From positions 84,961 through 148,960 of IMG/VR virus record IMGVR_UViG_3300049216_000317: a stretch of DNA of 64,000 bases; one strand, given 5' to 3'. The DNA is from a virus. Position 1 is the stretch's first letter, and every line of letters starts with the position of its first letter. The position numbers and the translations under genes were made by a program. Shown here piece after piece: positions 27,501 to 35,774 of this stretch. The notes below the pieces were generated by a model, which ran no database searches, was not told the origin of the DNA, and saw only the letters and a list, made by a program, of their open reading frames with translations.

Positions 27501-30500
27501 GCTGCGCCAGTTTGATTAACACCTTTGCCGGTCGGCATTTGAACAGAGAAAGATGTCGAAGTGGGTGTAAAGCCAGATTGGGTCGAAACACGGTAAACAC
27601 CAGTGTTTGCCGAGGCAAGCTCTGTGCCCTGTCCAATGTTGACGTACTCCCCACCCGACAAAGTCAGAGCAGGAGAAGTTCCCGTTCCGTTGTACGAGAA
27701 GGTAACTTGATCAATGCCAGCCGAAGGAGTGTTTGGCGTAACAGAGACATTCCATTCGGTCGTCGGGTCAATTGCCGAAGAAATTGCGGCACCGGACTTC
27801 AGGTTAATCAGGATTGTAACTACGGAACCAACGGTAACCGTACTGGAAATGACAGAATTCGCAGCCGAAGGGTAGCTGTACCCAACCATGATTTTTTCGC
27901 CAGAACGGCCCCAAAGAGCGCTACGGTAGAGTAGGGCGGTCTGAGCCGGTGACGGCTTTAATGTTTTCTTCGCTTTCATTAAAGCTTTAAAATTCGAGAA
28001 ATCAAAAGAAGTGCCGAAGGTCGAAGTGAAAGCGGCTGTTGGCCCAGCGTCAACATCATATGCGTTGAAATTTGACGTGTTATTGACATCCGAAGTGTTC
28101 GTGATCGCACGACGATAGAACGGAATGGAGAACGATTTTGAGCTTGCATCACCATCGACGATAACGACGGCTGTATCAGCTGGACCGAAGTCCAATGGAC
28201 TAGCAATGAAATAACGATCGGCAGCACGGAGACGTCGAACGTCTGGATTGTTAGTCAGCATAATATCGGTTCCCGAAATTGCTGATTCCTGGACGAACTC
28301 CCCGTAAGGCTGAGCATCACGGATAGCGCCGTAAGGATGCAAAAGAGCGATCAATTCGTTGGGATCGCGGCCCGCAAGGCTAATGGATGAAACAAATGAA
28401 GTAACGTAACTATCAATTGGATCGGCTGCGGCGCCGGTTGCCACCAATGCTTGAATAAACACTGGCATTGCTGCGCCATAGTCTTCGCTATCATAGAAAG
28501 CGATGAGAGAATCTTTGCTGGTATTTGAAGTGCCGTTGGTAAAATTAAGAAGCTTGCCGTTAGTATCGGCGGTAACGATCAATAACGCACCAGATGCAGA
28601 TTTGGTATTGGTCTGCATGACGATGTATTGTTCTTGAAGAACGCTGAAAATCACACCCTCAGTTTGTGAACTCAGTTGCTGAACAATTGAATCAAGAGAG
28701 TTAACGCCTGATTGGATTTCAAACTTTTGGGGAGCCAAAGTCGATCGCAAAATAACAAATCCGTCATTGTAAACGGCTCCGTTTACTGCTGTGGCATTTG
28801 CATATTCGTTTGGAGTTACAACGATGTCCAATGTCGTGGCTGTAACGGCATGAACGCGGCCCTCAAGCTGGTTTCCAGAACCAAGTTCCGTTGCCCAAAT
28901 GATGACATAATCGCCAACCTGGACGGTTTCAAATGCAGTTGCAACTGAGGAAGTGTAGCGAACGGTGTTTGTTGCTGGTTTTGAAACGGTGATTAGCGTG
29001 TTTGATGTGACTGCCGTTGGAATGATCGTTCCTGGATTGTCGATAAGAACCCAGACATGGCCATTGGCGGACAGCGTGACGTTTCCGCCGCTGATTGCAT
29101 TGCTTTCGACTTGCGCTTCGGTTAACGACGTTCCCGCTGCAAGCTGATCGCCCGCAACGAGCTTGTTGACTAGCTTAATTTGTGCAGTGTTACGCGAAAG
29201 CGTATAGTCCGAAGTTGCTCCTTGCGATGACAATCCAAGGATTGAAGAGAACATACCCTTCGTTACCAAGGTCGAAGATGGGTCAATGAAAATCTGCGCG
29301 CGAGTCAATGCGCCAAGGTTTGAAGTCAACGTGATTTGCTGACCAGAAATGGCGGCAGTTACCCCGACGAGTTTGCTGTTAATAACTTCAACCCATGATT
29401 CAAGAGAATTCTGAGAGTTGACGGTATTGTAAAGGCCCGTAGCGATAAAATCTGCATCGTAGAAAGTGTACGTGAGGCTTGCAGTGCCATCCACAGCAAT
29501 GATTAGAGTGTCGCCATTTTGAATATTCGTTGACCAGAGTGTTTGATCTTGGGTCGAAACGATTGCAGAAGATCCGTCTTTATTTAAAGGAATTCGGTTT
29601 TTGTAAAGGCGAAGCGTTTGTGCTTGGCTATCAGGAAGACCCAAAAGGACAGACGCATCGCGACCAGATGTCGTAATGCCCGCAACCTGAATGGAGTCTT
29701 CAGTTTCTGCCTGGGCACGTAGAACAACGAGTGTTCCTCCGCCAGACGTTGCCGCTTCAAAGCCAATTTCAGTGTTCGCGTTGATGGAAGCTGTGATTTC
29801 GTAAGCAGTTGCTGCACCAGGAGAAATGAAATCGGTATTTGCAAAAACGTGCTGATAGAAAGTCTCGCCAACAGTCAAAGCAAGAGTGTCCCCGCCAACG
29901 ATGTCAAAGGGGGATTCATTCGTAGAAAGCAAAAAAGCCTTAGCAACGGGAGCCTGACGACCACCAGTAGCCAATTGAAAGAATTGTTCGCCGCCAAGAG
30001 CATTGTCGACAATGGTCTCTAGACCTACGCCAGCTACCTTTTCCTCGTAGCCAGTCCCGTCGTCGATATAAAGCGTTGCTCCGTCCGTGTCGGACTGGAT
30101 GCTATCGCTTACGACAGTTGCATTTTCGTCGGAGGGCGTTGCTCCTATAACCGCTGCTTGAATCGCAGTTGCAGTACCCAAACCAGTAGAAGCAAGTGCC
30201 AGCTTAATGCGGACCCTCAACTGATCATCGGTTTCAGTATCTCGTCCGGTCGTGAAGGCGATGGGATTGGTTACTGAGGCGCCAGGGAAAGGAAATGAAG
30301 CAAACTCTTTAATTGCTCCGGCAGGAACGTTTCCAATTGTGCCAGGAGTCGTTGCCGTAACCGGGACGTTTGCAACTGAAACTTCACCGTCGAGAATCAC
30401 GGCAGCAGCCGTTGTCACGAAAGTAATGTCTGGGCTTGCGCCAACTGCCGGCGCAATCGGCGAAGTGTTAATGGCGACTGGACGGTTTCCGCCTTGAGCA

Positions 30501-31039
30501 AGGATAACCGTTTCACCGACGTTATGGAACTTTGTGGTCGGGCTCGAAAGATTGATTAAATAGATGGTGCCTGATTGAGTAATCGAAGAGTAAGGAAGCG
30601 GACCTTCAACGTTATTTGTCCCGCGGCCCAAATAGACGGAGCCAGTGGCCGGAAACAAAGAAGCGTCTGAAACCGGAATTTGGATTGAACCAATGTTCGG
30701 AGCGTTCGCGCCAGCATAGATTTTTGTCGAAATTTTCTGAAAAGACGTATCAGTGACCGTAACAAAGCCGGTTGAAGGCGATGCTGTGATTGGCGTTACA
30801 TTATTTTCGTTCGCAAGACGCTGGAGTGCGTCACCAGTTGCGCGGTTAACCGAATAATCACGCAGAATCTGAAAAATGTCCCCTGACGCCCGTGCAGTGT
30901 AAAGGGCGACCGTCGACATCAGCGACGTAATCGCCGAACCGACGTTAAAATCGTTGATTCCTAGCGCACTCGCGTAAGTAGATAGCAGGCCAGAATTGAT
31001 TTGTTCATAACTTTGAGGCGTAGGAAGCTGATTGGCCAT
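24512..31039 (-). CDS. Giant baseplate J-like protein (2175 aa)
   Basis: The N-terminal ~330 residues match gpJ-type baseplate proteins: an early LPTPQSYEQI, a VSVANVPVTATTPGTIGNVPAG segment, and GRDTETDDQLRVRIKLAL. The C-terminus has the expected PLTKRIQVSLVIRTATG and IPGITAVSISSP. Between them about 1,500 residues of repeated small beta domains (GSGNNGTF / LTVSGMANSGNNG type) are inserted. Classical gpJ is about 300-500 residues, so this version is a four- to seven-fold enlargement. It likely forms baseplate wedges with extended arms. Confidence 0.75.
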   Translation of the reverse strand: MANQLPTPQSYEQINSGLLSTYASALGINDFNVGSAITSLMSTVALYTARASGDIFQILRDYSVNRATGDALQRLANENNVTPITASPSTGFVTVTDTSFQKISTKIYAGANAPNIGSIQIPVSDASLFPATGSVYLGRGTNNVEGPLPYSSITQSGTIYLINLSSPTTKFHNVGETVILAQGGNRPVAINTSPIAPAVGASPDITFVTTAAAVILDGEVSVANVPVTATTPGTIGNVPAGAIKEFASFPFPGASVTNPIAFTTGRDTETDDQLRVRIKLALASTGLGTATAIQAAVIGATPSDENATVVSDSIQSDTDGATLYIDDGTGYEEKVAGVGLETIVDNALGGEQFFQLATGGRQAPVAKAFLLSTNESPFDIVGGDTLALTVGETFYQHVFANTDFISPGAATAYEITASINANTEIGFEAATSGGGTLVVLRAQAETEDSIQVAGITTSGRDASVLLGLPDSQAQTLRLYKNRIPLNKDGSSAIVSTQDQTLWSTNIQNGDTLIIAVDGTASLTYTFYDADFIATGLYNTVNSQNSLESWVEVINSKLVGVTAAISGQQITLTSNLGALTRAQIFIDPSSTLVTKGMFSSILGLSSQGATSDYTLSRNTAQIKLVNKLVAGDQLAAGTSLTEAQVESNAISGGNVTLSANGHVWVLIDNPGTIIPTAVTSNTLITVSKPATNTVRYTSSVATAFETVQVGDYVIIWATELGSGNQLEGRVHAVTATTLDIVVTPNEYANATAVNGAVYNDGFVILRSTLAPQKFEIQSGVNSLDSIVQQLSSQTEGVIFSVLQEQYIVMQTNTKSASGALLIVTADTNGKLLNFTNGTSNTSKDSLIAFYDSEDYGAAMPVFIQALVATGAAADPIDSYVTSFVSSISLAGRDPNELIALLHPYGAIRDAQPYGEFVQESAISGTDIMLTNNPDVRRLRAADRYFIASPLDFGPADTAVVIVDGDASSKSFSIPFYRRAITNTSDVNNTSNFNAYDVDAGPTAAFTSTFGTSFDFSNFKALMKAKKTLKPSPAQTALLYRSALWGRSGEKIMVGYSYPSAANSVISSTVTVGSVVTILINLKSGAAISSAIDPTTEWNVSVTPNTPSAGIDQVTFSYNGTGTSPALTLSGGEYVNIGQGTELASANTGVYRVSTQSGFTPTSTSFSVQMPTGKGVNQTGAATVVNGAIVFYASSTTLASDINTYVNANLSNYVTSTIVNDGGTAGSGAIVLSTYEDSGFTYSTVQLKDGINWIASSDISGSPQFTLKVPLTLTSDVGYTFNNGEEVRLIPTTMEQVARFISILGVTGFTTVGTVKLVNREKQIELATDTLGSSGSIQIIGGAANEYSVPVLDSAVRYDNTYMQISANSIAAQSVQADQWFRLSALNTQQKQTLFSSNTTIAVVPSSSTAQITLTGRTLTQRNFGKPRNHVRTQGLTFRIEKQGSLVCLSWNGQGTDPKFHKNVNFNTSAGGTLNVVSVTGTNDFQYVILTGAAGFGELSIGDLVTVSGMANSGNNGTFLVTGVSDDGTTLQVQNPSGSNQYSSGTFTFNSNPTAGDQFGVNGQTLVAGTGFAIGVNNIATAANFSAVAGTLSGVTSSVSGDVVTITAQNVGSSMALSTTSSAVTVSGSTVSGSAYSSSTFSAITQVGEGDSLVVSSPFNVLNQGTFRIIRRYDGAIWFENVNVVEEEVTLPLNSVSLGYDSTTSFKISATNKDIYLNWNGVGTEPSLQNAQMGDVITFGTDFATGNQGSFMVLRSGAKLQQVTQLLMPSGSAFSTTGAGQYFLINTAGNVTQYYVWFNTGANTDPAPAGHTGVQVNILTGDSSTNVAAKASAALTATSGFTSSASGNVVTVTTTGYQETASATAGTMPAAFIVNVTQSGRRTFIEAINPSAVNQSTVFVSNVLQVHRPQLQFSEYEATVAGDQFVVTGATLGTKNAGSYSINQVIDRDNIIVKGVMVAVSNASLNGVESSVYVLEASPYYGYKHVYLVAAQPGTTNRTMIVTDTNAQYEKINQSASVEMVSQNKMNYSTILKQGLDSYSYNTGLIAEANRIVYGDPRDPTTYPGVAAAGAEIFTKAPLTKRIQVSLVIRTATGVPFAQAVSQVRSSIQALINSNPVGQAIAISAIVSAVNAIPGITAVSISSPNYSTTNDIINLAAKEKARIIDSISDISVSINGN

Positions 31040-31058
31040 TAAGATAGACTCCGTTGAC

Positions 31059-31095
31059 CTAAAGATTACAGTCTCTCACTACATCTATCAGGGCG
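31059..31095 (-). promoter_or_regulatory. AATCTTTAG and CCTGATAG elements upstream of baseplate J gene
   Basis: The minus strand has CCCTGATAGATGTAGTGAG, then ACTGTAATCTTTAGGTCAAC, then the start at 31039. The upstream 21019 gene has the same order (CCCTGATATAGGAATAGTGAG, then AATCTTATAG), so the two leaders share more than a single motif. Confidence 0.5.
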
Positions 31096-31112
31096 CGTAA
31101 GTAGGCTATTAA

Positions 31113-33674
31113 TCAGGACAAAGTGAAATTGACTGGGAAGACGCCTTTTTGGCCTGCAACCTTGATTGTCATGTTGATTAGGACCTCGGGTCCGCTCAAA
31201 ACGACCTGAAGCTTGTCGACCGATGTAAAACGTGGGTCTTGAACGACAATTCCCTGAATTGACTTATAAATTTCGGCTACGTTCACATCGACATTAGATG
31301 TTCCAGGCTGAATTCCCAGACCAAAATCCGGATATAAAATCCAAGAATTCTTTTGAACTGAAAATTTAATCTTCAAAGCCTGAATTAGATTTGTCAGACC
31401 GTATGATAGGCGTAAATCACCGTAGTTATTCACGGCAAGGTCGCCATCATCGGTCAAAAGCAGGTCAACTTTGCTGATTCCGGTCAATGGATCGCTAATT
31501 GTTGATGCCGGAGCGAGCACAGTTTGGGTGTTGTCGACCGGAAGATCACTCGGAATGAAGATTTTTTGCTGAGAATTGGTCGTTCCAGGCAGGTAGGCCT
31601 GGATATAAGCCTTATCTGAAAGCAAATAAGAGTCTAAATTGGCGTCGCCATCCAAGGTAAGAAGGTAGCTTGTGGTCGAAAGTTCATCAATATTGAGAAT
31701 CGTCCGCGCTGTTGCGGTCTGAGTGGCAGACATGACGATCACGCGCTGACCAATATAAAGGTTCGACACGTCCGAAATGGTAACTTGGCGTCCAGACGCA
31801 TTGGAAAGAAGCGGTAGTTGGAAGCCGTTCTCGTCAATGTAAGGATCTCGAAGGTTATTAAGGGTGACGATCTCAAGCCAACGCTGAGGATCGCCTAAGT
31901 AACGAGCAGCAATAGCCTCGACGGTCAGACCAAAAGGCACTGGCGCCAGGATTTTTGCCTGCGTATTGTTAAATTCAATTCCCGATTCGGCAGCTAGGCC
32001 AGCGACGTAGTCCATATTTGACTGCTGGTTGATGTCGTCAAGATACGTGGTAGCTGTCAGGGCATCATACGCCGCTAGCATGTCGTAGAACGTCGTCAGG
32101 ATGTCAAATTGATCCAAAGTAATCGGAGAATATGACGTCGCAGGAGCGGGCAGGCCGTAAACTTGGTTGTAGTAAGCATCGCCGGTTCCGAAGCTGTTCG
32201 AAAGCTGAATTGCCAGCTGCTGAATAGTCGCGCGGAAAGCTTTTACGTCTGCGACGGTGAGAGCCCGCGCTGATTCGACAGCATTATTGACAACATTTTG
32301 CTGAGCTTTAGATAGGTTCAACTTATTAATCGGAATTACGTTAAACAGATCAAAGTTCGCATTCGGGTTCGAGAACAAGTTGTTGATTGGATCAGTCTGA
32401 GTATTCGAAGCAGCCTGGGCTCCGTTTTGACCGCCCGTTACGGCGGTTTGCGAGAGCCCTTCGTTTAATGCTTTGACGGTAGTAATCGCCTTAATTGCAT
32501 TCGCGACAGTTGGATCTGTTTGGCCGCCAGCGCCCGGAGACAGGCCAACATTGGCCAAAGCATCTTTGATCGTGCTTTGCGCATCAGAAATCAGCTGCTT
32601 TGGAAGATCTGCCGCAGTCAACACGACCCCAGCCAAGTCTTTTACTAAAAGGCTCGTTTGCGTTAGCACATTGAAAACGTTATCGACATCCGAACGGACG
32701 GCACCAATCAAAGCAATTGCTGAAGCCGCAGTGGAGCGAGCCGCTGCAATAGTGTTCAGAATTTGCTGCAAAAGACCGGGGGTTACCGCAAACGGACTTG
32801 AAACGTTGGTGACCGCTGAAGAATTTAAGTCGATACGACGCCAAGCTTTGAGACTTAGGTTGTATTGAATCTCCATAGAGCGCCCTTTGTCTTGGCGCCA
32901 ATTGAATTGTATTGGCGTTACAACATAGGAAGTGCTCTGTTTTGGAATGTCGAAAACTAGGCGCCACGAGGCATTTGCTGGATCGGTTTTGGCAATCGCA
33001 TACTGTTCAAGAAATTGCTGCAATGTCTGCGCTTGGTAATATCCGGTCGATGTCGGATCAGTACCAACGTCGCCTGGACGAGTCGTAACCGGCTTTGGGT
33101 TTTTGTTGCTGGAAGTTGCCGAATTGATAACTGACTGTGCTTGCGCTACGACATTTCCAACCGCAGCAATGGTTCCACCAAAAATCGACTGAACAATACT
33201 TGGGGGAGAAGATGGTTTGAAGTTAGCTGTGCGCTGAGTCCAAACACCAAACGAACCGGATGCAGTGATATTTTTGAATGGAACGCCGTTATGCTCTTCA
33301 CCAATCCCTTTAAGGGTGGCCGTCGTCGTAATAGCATATTGGTCGACAATGCTAAGCTGTTCCGGTGTGATCGGAAGATTATAAACCCAACGATTAACAG
33401 GTACAAACTCGACAGATTGGCCGGAAGTACCAACGCTGACCGTAACGTTTGGAACTTTTCCGCCATCAACGACTTGGTTTCCCTTATTTGTATCTACAAC
33501 GATGAAACGATACGGGAAAAGTTGGTCCCAACGAGTTTCATCGATGGCAATAGGCACATAAAAAGCAGCTTGAGAATTTGATGGCTTTGGCGTAATGCTG
33601 AGCCATGGCGCGCTATTGGGCGACGCCGCTGTGGCGCCGCTAATTGCTGATGAAATATCTGAAAGTGATGGCAT
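31113..33674 (-). CDS. Baseplate protein with LysM and gp25-like domains (853 aa)
   Basis: The N-terminal half is a structural domain plus long helices. A LysM-like segment (VEAIAARYLGDPQRWLEIVTLNN) lies around residue 575. The C-terminal ~130 residues match gp25/baseplate W proteins: DLAVNNYGDLRLSYGLTNLI, then SWILYPDFGLGIQPG and DPRFTSVDKLQV. This combines the peptidoglycan-contact module and wedge component that are separate (gp53/gp25) in T4. It confirms a contractile-tail baseplate. Confidence 0.8.
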   Translation of the reverse strand: MPSLSDISSAISGATAASPNSAPWLSITPKPSNSQAAFYVPIAIDETRWDQLFPYRFIVVDTNKGNQVVDGGKVPNVTVSVGTSGQSVEFVPVNRWVYNLPITPEQLSIVDQYAITTTATLKGIGEEHNGVPFKNITASGSFGVWTQRTANFKPSSPPSIVQSIFGGTIAAVGNVVAQAQSVINSATSSNKNPKPVTTRPGDVGTDPTSTGYYQAQTLQQFLEQYAIAKTDPANASWRLVFDIPKQSTSYVVTPIQFNWRQDKGRSMEIQYNLSLKAWRRIDLNSSAVTNVSSPFAVTPGLLQQILNTIAAARSTAASAIALIGAVRSDVDNVFNVLTQTSLLVKDLAGVVLTAADLPKQLISDAQSTIKDALANVGLSPGAGGQTDPTVANAIKAITTVKALNEGLSQTAVTGGQNGAQAASNTQTDPINNLFSNPNANFDLFNVIPINKLNLSKAQQNVVNNAVESARALTVADVKAFRATIQQLAIQLSNSFGTGDAYYNQVYGLPAPATSYSPITLDQFDILTTFYDMLAAYDALTATTYLDDINQQSNMDYVAGLAAESGIEFNNTQAKILAPVPFGLTVEAIAARYLGDPQRWLEIVTLNNLRDPYIDENGFQLPLLSNASGRQVTISDVSNLYIGQRVIVMSATQTATARTILNIDELSTTSYLLTLDGDANLDSYLLSDKAYIQAYLPGTTNSQQKIFIPSDLPVDNTQTVLAPASTISDPLTGISKVDLLLTDDGDLAVNNYGDLRLSYGLTNLIQALKIKFSVQKNSWILYPDFGLGIQPGTSNVDVNVAEIYKSIQGIVVQDPRFTSVDKLQVVLSGPEVLINMTIKVAGQKGVFPVNFTLS

Positions 33675-33693
33675 TACATTCCGTCCTTAATGA

Positions 33694-33715
33694 AAAGATT
33701 GGCGTTTTCCAATCT
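33694..33715 (-). terminator. Terminator-like hairpin containing the CCAATCTT motif
   Basis: On the minus strand AGATTGG-AAAACG-CCAATCT is followed by TTTC, between the stop at 33720 and the start at 33674. It has terminator form, and its 3' arm is also a copy of the CCAATCTT element found before other virion genes. Which function applies is unclear. Confidence 0.5.
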
Positions 33716-33719
33716 AGAC

Positions 33720-34922
33720 TTAAGTCGCGTCCTTATAGATTCGCGCGTTATTCGAAACGGTATATTTCGAGGGCACAACATCATTTAGAGTGATCGTATT
33801 GTTGTTGATAGAAGCAATCGCGCGCAGAAGTTCGGTTTGAGTTTCGCAATAGACGTAAACCGTATCGCCGACAGAAAATAACTGGGGATTCATGACCTGA
33901 ATCGTCTTGAGGTTGTTTCCATCAGCTTTAAAAATACTGGTTGGCACAAACCCGCTGTAAGTTGAAGCATTTTGCTGAGCGCTCGTGGCAAGGGCCGTCT
34001 GCGCATTGATACCCATTTGAAGCTGAGCAACCTGCGAAAGAGACCCGCTTAAAGAATGAAGGCGCAAAGCAAGGATTCCATATCGTTTACCGTAAAGCCC
34101 GCTTGAGGCAGTAATGTTTCCTGTGCTGATGTCCTGAGTTATTGAGCCCAAAATCGCATTGATTTGACTGACGCGCGTAGCGACAAACCTTTGTCGAGCT
34201 AAAACAGCCGTTTTCAAAACGTCAAAAGAGGGGTCTGGGGTGTTTGGGGTCTGAGTCGCAGGAGGAACCGCTGGCGGTGGTGGAGCGGGATGCGAAGCCG
34301 CCAAGTAAGTCGCAAGAGCCGGAAGAATCACATTGTTGATGTTGTTCAAAGCCGCAGTGTTTTGCGCTTGGTTCGGCGAAGTCGTGTCTGTCGTAGGAAC
34401 GGCAGAAGCCATTGATGTGAGAGTTGCTTGATAGAGCATAACCGTGGCCTCTATCGTCGCAACTGTTGTCGTATCCGTATAACCAAGAATAGTCGTAATC
34501 AAAGTATCTTCAGGATTTGCTAAAACCCCGTAGGCTTCGCTGTAGTTTTTGCCGATAGCATAGCTCAACGCATATGGAGGAAGTTGCGTCCAAACGTTAT
34601 TCTTCGATGCGAGACTTGGAACGGAGATCGCCGTGTTGTTCGGAAAGAAATGGTTTCCGGAAACTTTGTTTGCGGCATCCTGGATGTCTTGCTCGATGAT
34701 CGTCGTGCGAATGTTGCCGTCGATGTACTGAATTTCATTTTGATAAAGATTAATCAATGCGTTTGGCGAGGTGAAAAGGTTCATATTCGCCGTATCCAGA
34801 GCCTGGACTTGAGTAACCTGAGCTTGAATTGCAGCTTTGTTCGTTGCCACTTGCGCAGCAACGACTGGCGCTTGAACAACGTTCAAGGAAAATGCAATTC
34901 GGTCAGACTGCGAAAGAGCCAT
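33720..34922 (-). CDS. Tail structural protein with Pro-rich linker, 400 aa
   Basis: The first ~220 residues are long helices, followed by a Pro/Ala linker (PAPPPPAVPPATQTP), another helical pair, and a C-terminal small beta domain (SVGDTVYVYCETQTELL...NTITLNDVVPSKY). It sits between the wedge protein and spike region, so a baseplate or tail-tube initiator part is likely. No family is recognised. Confidence 0.5.
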   Translation of the reverse strand: MALSQSDRIAFSLNVVQAPVVAAQVATNKAAIQAQVTQVQALDTANMNLFTSPNALINLYQNEIQYIDGNIRTTIIEQDIQDAANKVSGNHFFPNNTAISVPSLASKNNVWTQLPPYALSYAIGKNYSEAYGVLANPEDTLITTILGYTDTTTVATIEATVMLYQATLTSMASAVPTTDTTSPNQAQNTAALNNINNVILPALATYLAASHPAPPPPAVPPATQTPNTPDPSFDVLKTAVLARQRFVATRVSQINAILGSITQDISTGNITASSGLYGKRYGILALRLHSLSGSLSQVAQLQMGINAQTALATSAQQNASTYSGFVPTSIFKADGNNLKTIQVMNPQLFSVGDTVYVYCETQTELLRAIASINNNTITLNDVVPSKYTVSNNARIYKDAT

Positions 34923-35191
34923 TAGTGAAACCTCAAAGGAATGATTCTCAAATTCAAAAGAGAAGTGAGGATTTCCGCTTTGTCTTTTTTTGCGGGATCT
35001 TTAAGCATATCTCTCAATCCTTGCTGAATTTCTTCAACGAATCGTTCAGCCGTCTCAATTGTGAAGGAATATTTCTTTTTATAATCGAAAAATTCCCCGC
35101 CCAATTGAATCAAGAATGCGCCATTTTCAGCCCTAAGAATTTCCTCAACGCTGAAGTTGGCATAAGGGGATTTTTCCATGTCATCCTTCAT
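34922..35191 (-). CDS. Small tail-operon protein, 89 aa
   Basis: ATG at 35191 is preceded by AGGATAAG and by the CCTGATATAGG element. The acidic-basic helical protein overlaps the next start by one base (TAATG). It could be a tail assembly chaperone by position, but nothing in the sequence proves it. Confidence 0.5.
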   Translation of the reverse strand: MKDDMEKSPYANFSVEEILRAENGAFLIQLGGEFFDYKKKYSFTIETAERFVEEIQQGLRDMLKDPAKKDKAEILTSLLNLRIIPLRFH

Positions 35192-35197
35192 ACTTAT

Positions 35198-35208
35198 CCT
35201 ATATCAGG
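35198..35208 (-). promoter_or_regulatory. CCTGATATAGG element before the 89-aa gene
   Basis: The minus strand reads ACCTGATATAGGATAAGT directly before the ATG at 35191. It is nearly identical to the copy at 21081-21090. It overlaps the end of the membrane-protein gene upstream. Confidence 0.4.
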
Positions 35209-35732
35209 TACTTAATCAGACCGACCGTCGCCAAATCGTAAATGACATGGCAAAGCATGATGGTCCCAAACCCATGTTTCTTTCCGAAGTAAAGTGTAAT
35301 AGGTATATAAAAAGCCAGCATGCAAGCCGCAAAAACTCCCTGATACAGATGGCCAGCGCCAAAATCGACCATCAATACGATCAAGAAAAAGTAACGTACC
35401 GTTCGAAAAAAATAATTATCCGGAAAAGATCTTCCCATGATCGCAAGCGGAATTGCGTGCGACAGGTCTTCCCATGGAACAAAAAATGTGGACCATGTGG
35501 GTAGCCAAGTAAGGCTTGAGGCCAAGGCAGTGATCTCTTCGGGACTTGAAAAACAATGAATCAGAAAGTATCGGACAATAGAAATTGCCAAAACGAATAT
35601 GGCCCATTTAAGAACAACCTTAAATTTTACGGCGAGTAGGTCACGATAAGAAGAAAAGTAGACCGCAACAAACATCAGTACGCCGTAAGTCCAGAAGGGA
35701 ACCATATTTAAGGCAAAACTGATGAATTCCAC
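35199..35732 (-). CDS. CPBP/CAAX-type intramembrane protease-like membrane protein
   Basis: The start is GTG at 35732 with AAGAGG upstream. The 177-residue protein has about five or six hydrophobic segments. It keeps a spaced set of polar residues in the order expected for CPBP (Abi) proteases: an acidic pair in PWEDLSHAI, a His in FGAGHLYQG, and a His plus Asp in CHVIYDL. In the classical family these are EExxxR, FxxxH and HxxxN/D; the Arg of the first motif is not seen. It lies inside the tail operon, which is unusual. The substrate is unknown. Confidence 0.5.
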   Translation of the reverse strand: MEFISFALNMVPFWTYGVLMFVAVYFSSYRDLLAVKFKVVLKWAIFVLAISIVRYFLIHCFSSPEEITALASSLTWLPTWSTFFVPWEDLSHAIPLAIMGRSFPDNYFFRTVRYFFLIVLMVDFGAGHLYQGVFAACMLAFYIPITLYFGKKHGFGTIMLCHVIYDLATVGLIKYLI

Positions 35733-35746
35733 GACAACCTCTTAGG

Positions 35747-35760
35747 CTTAAGATTGTCGG
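35747..35760 (-). promoter_or_regulatory. CAATCTTAAG element before the CPBP-like gene
   Basis: The minus strand reads CCGACAATCTTAAGCCTAAGAGG and then the GTG start 15 bases later. The gap between the spike gene (ending 35775) and this gene is filled by the element and the RBS. Confidence 0.5.
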
Positions 35761-35774
35761 TTTGATGACTAGCG

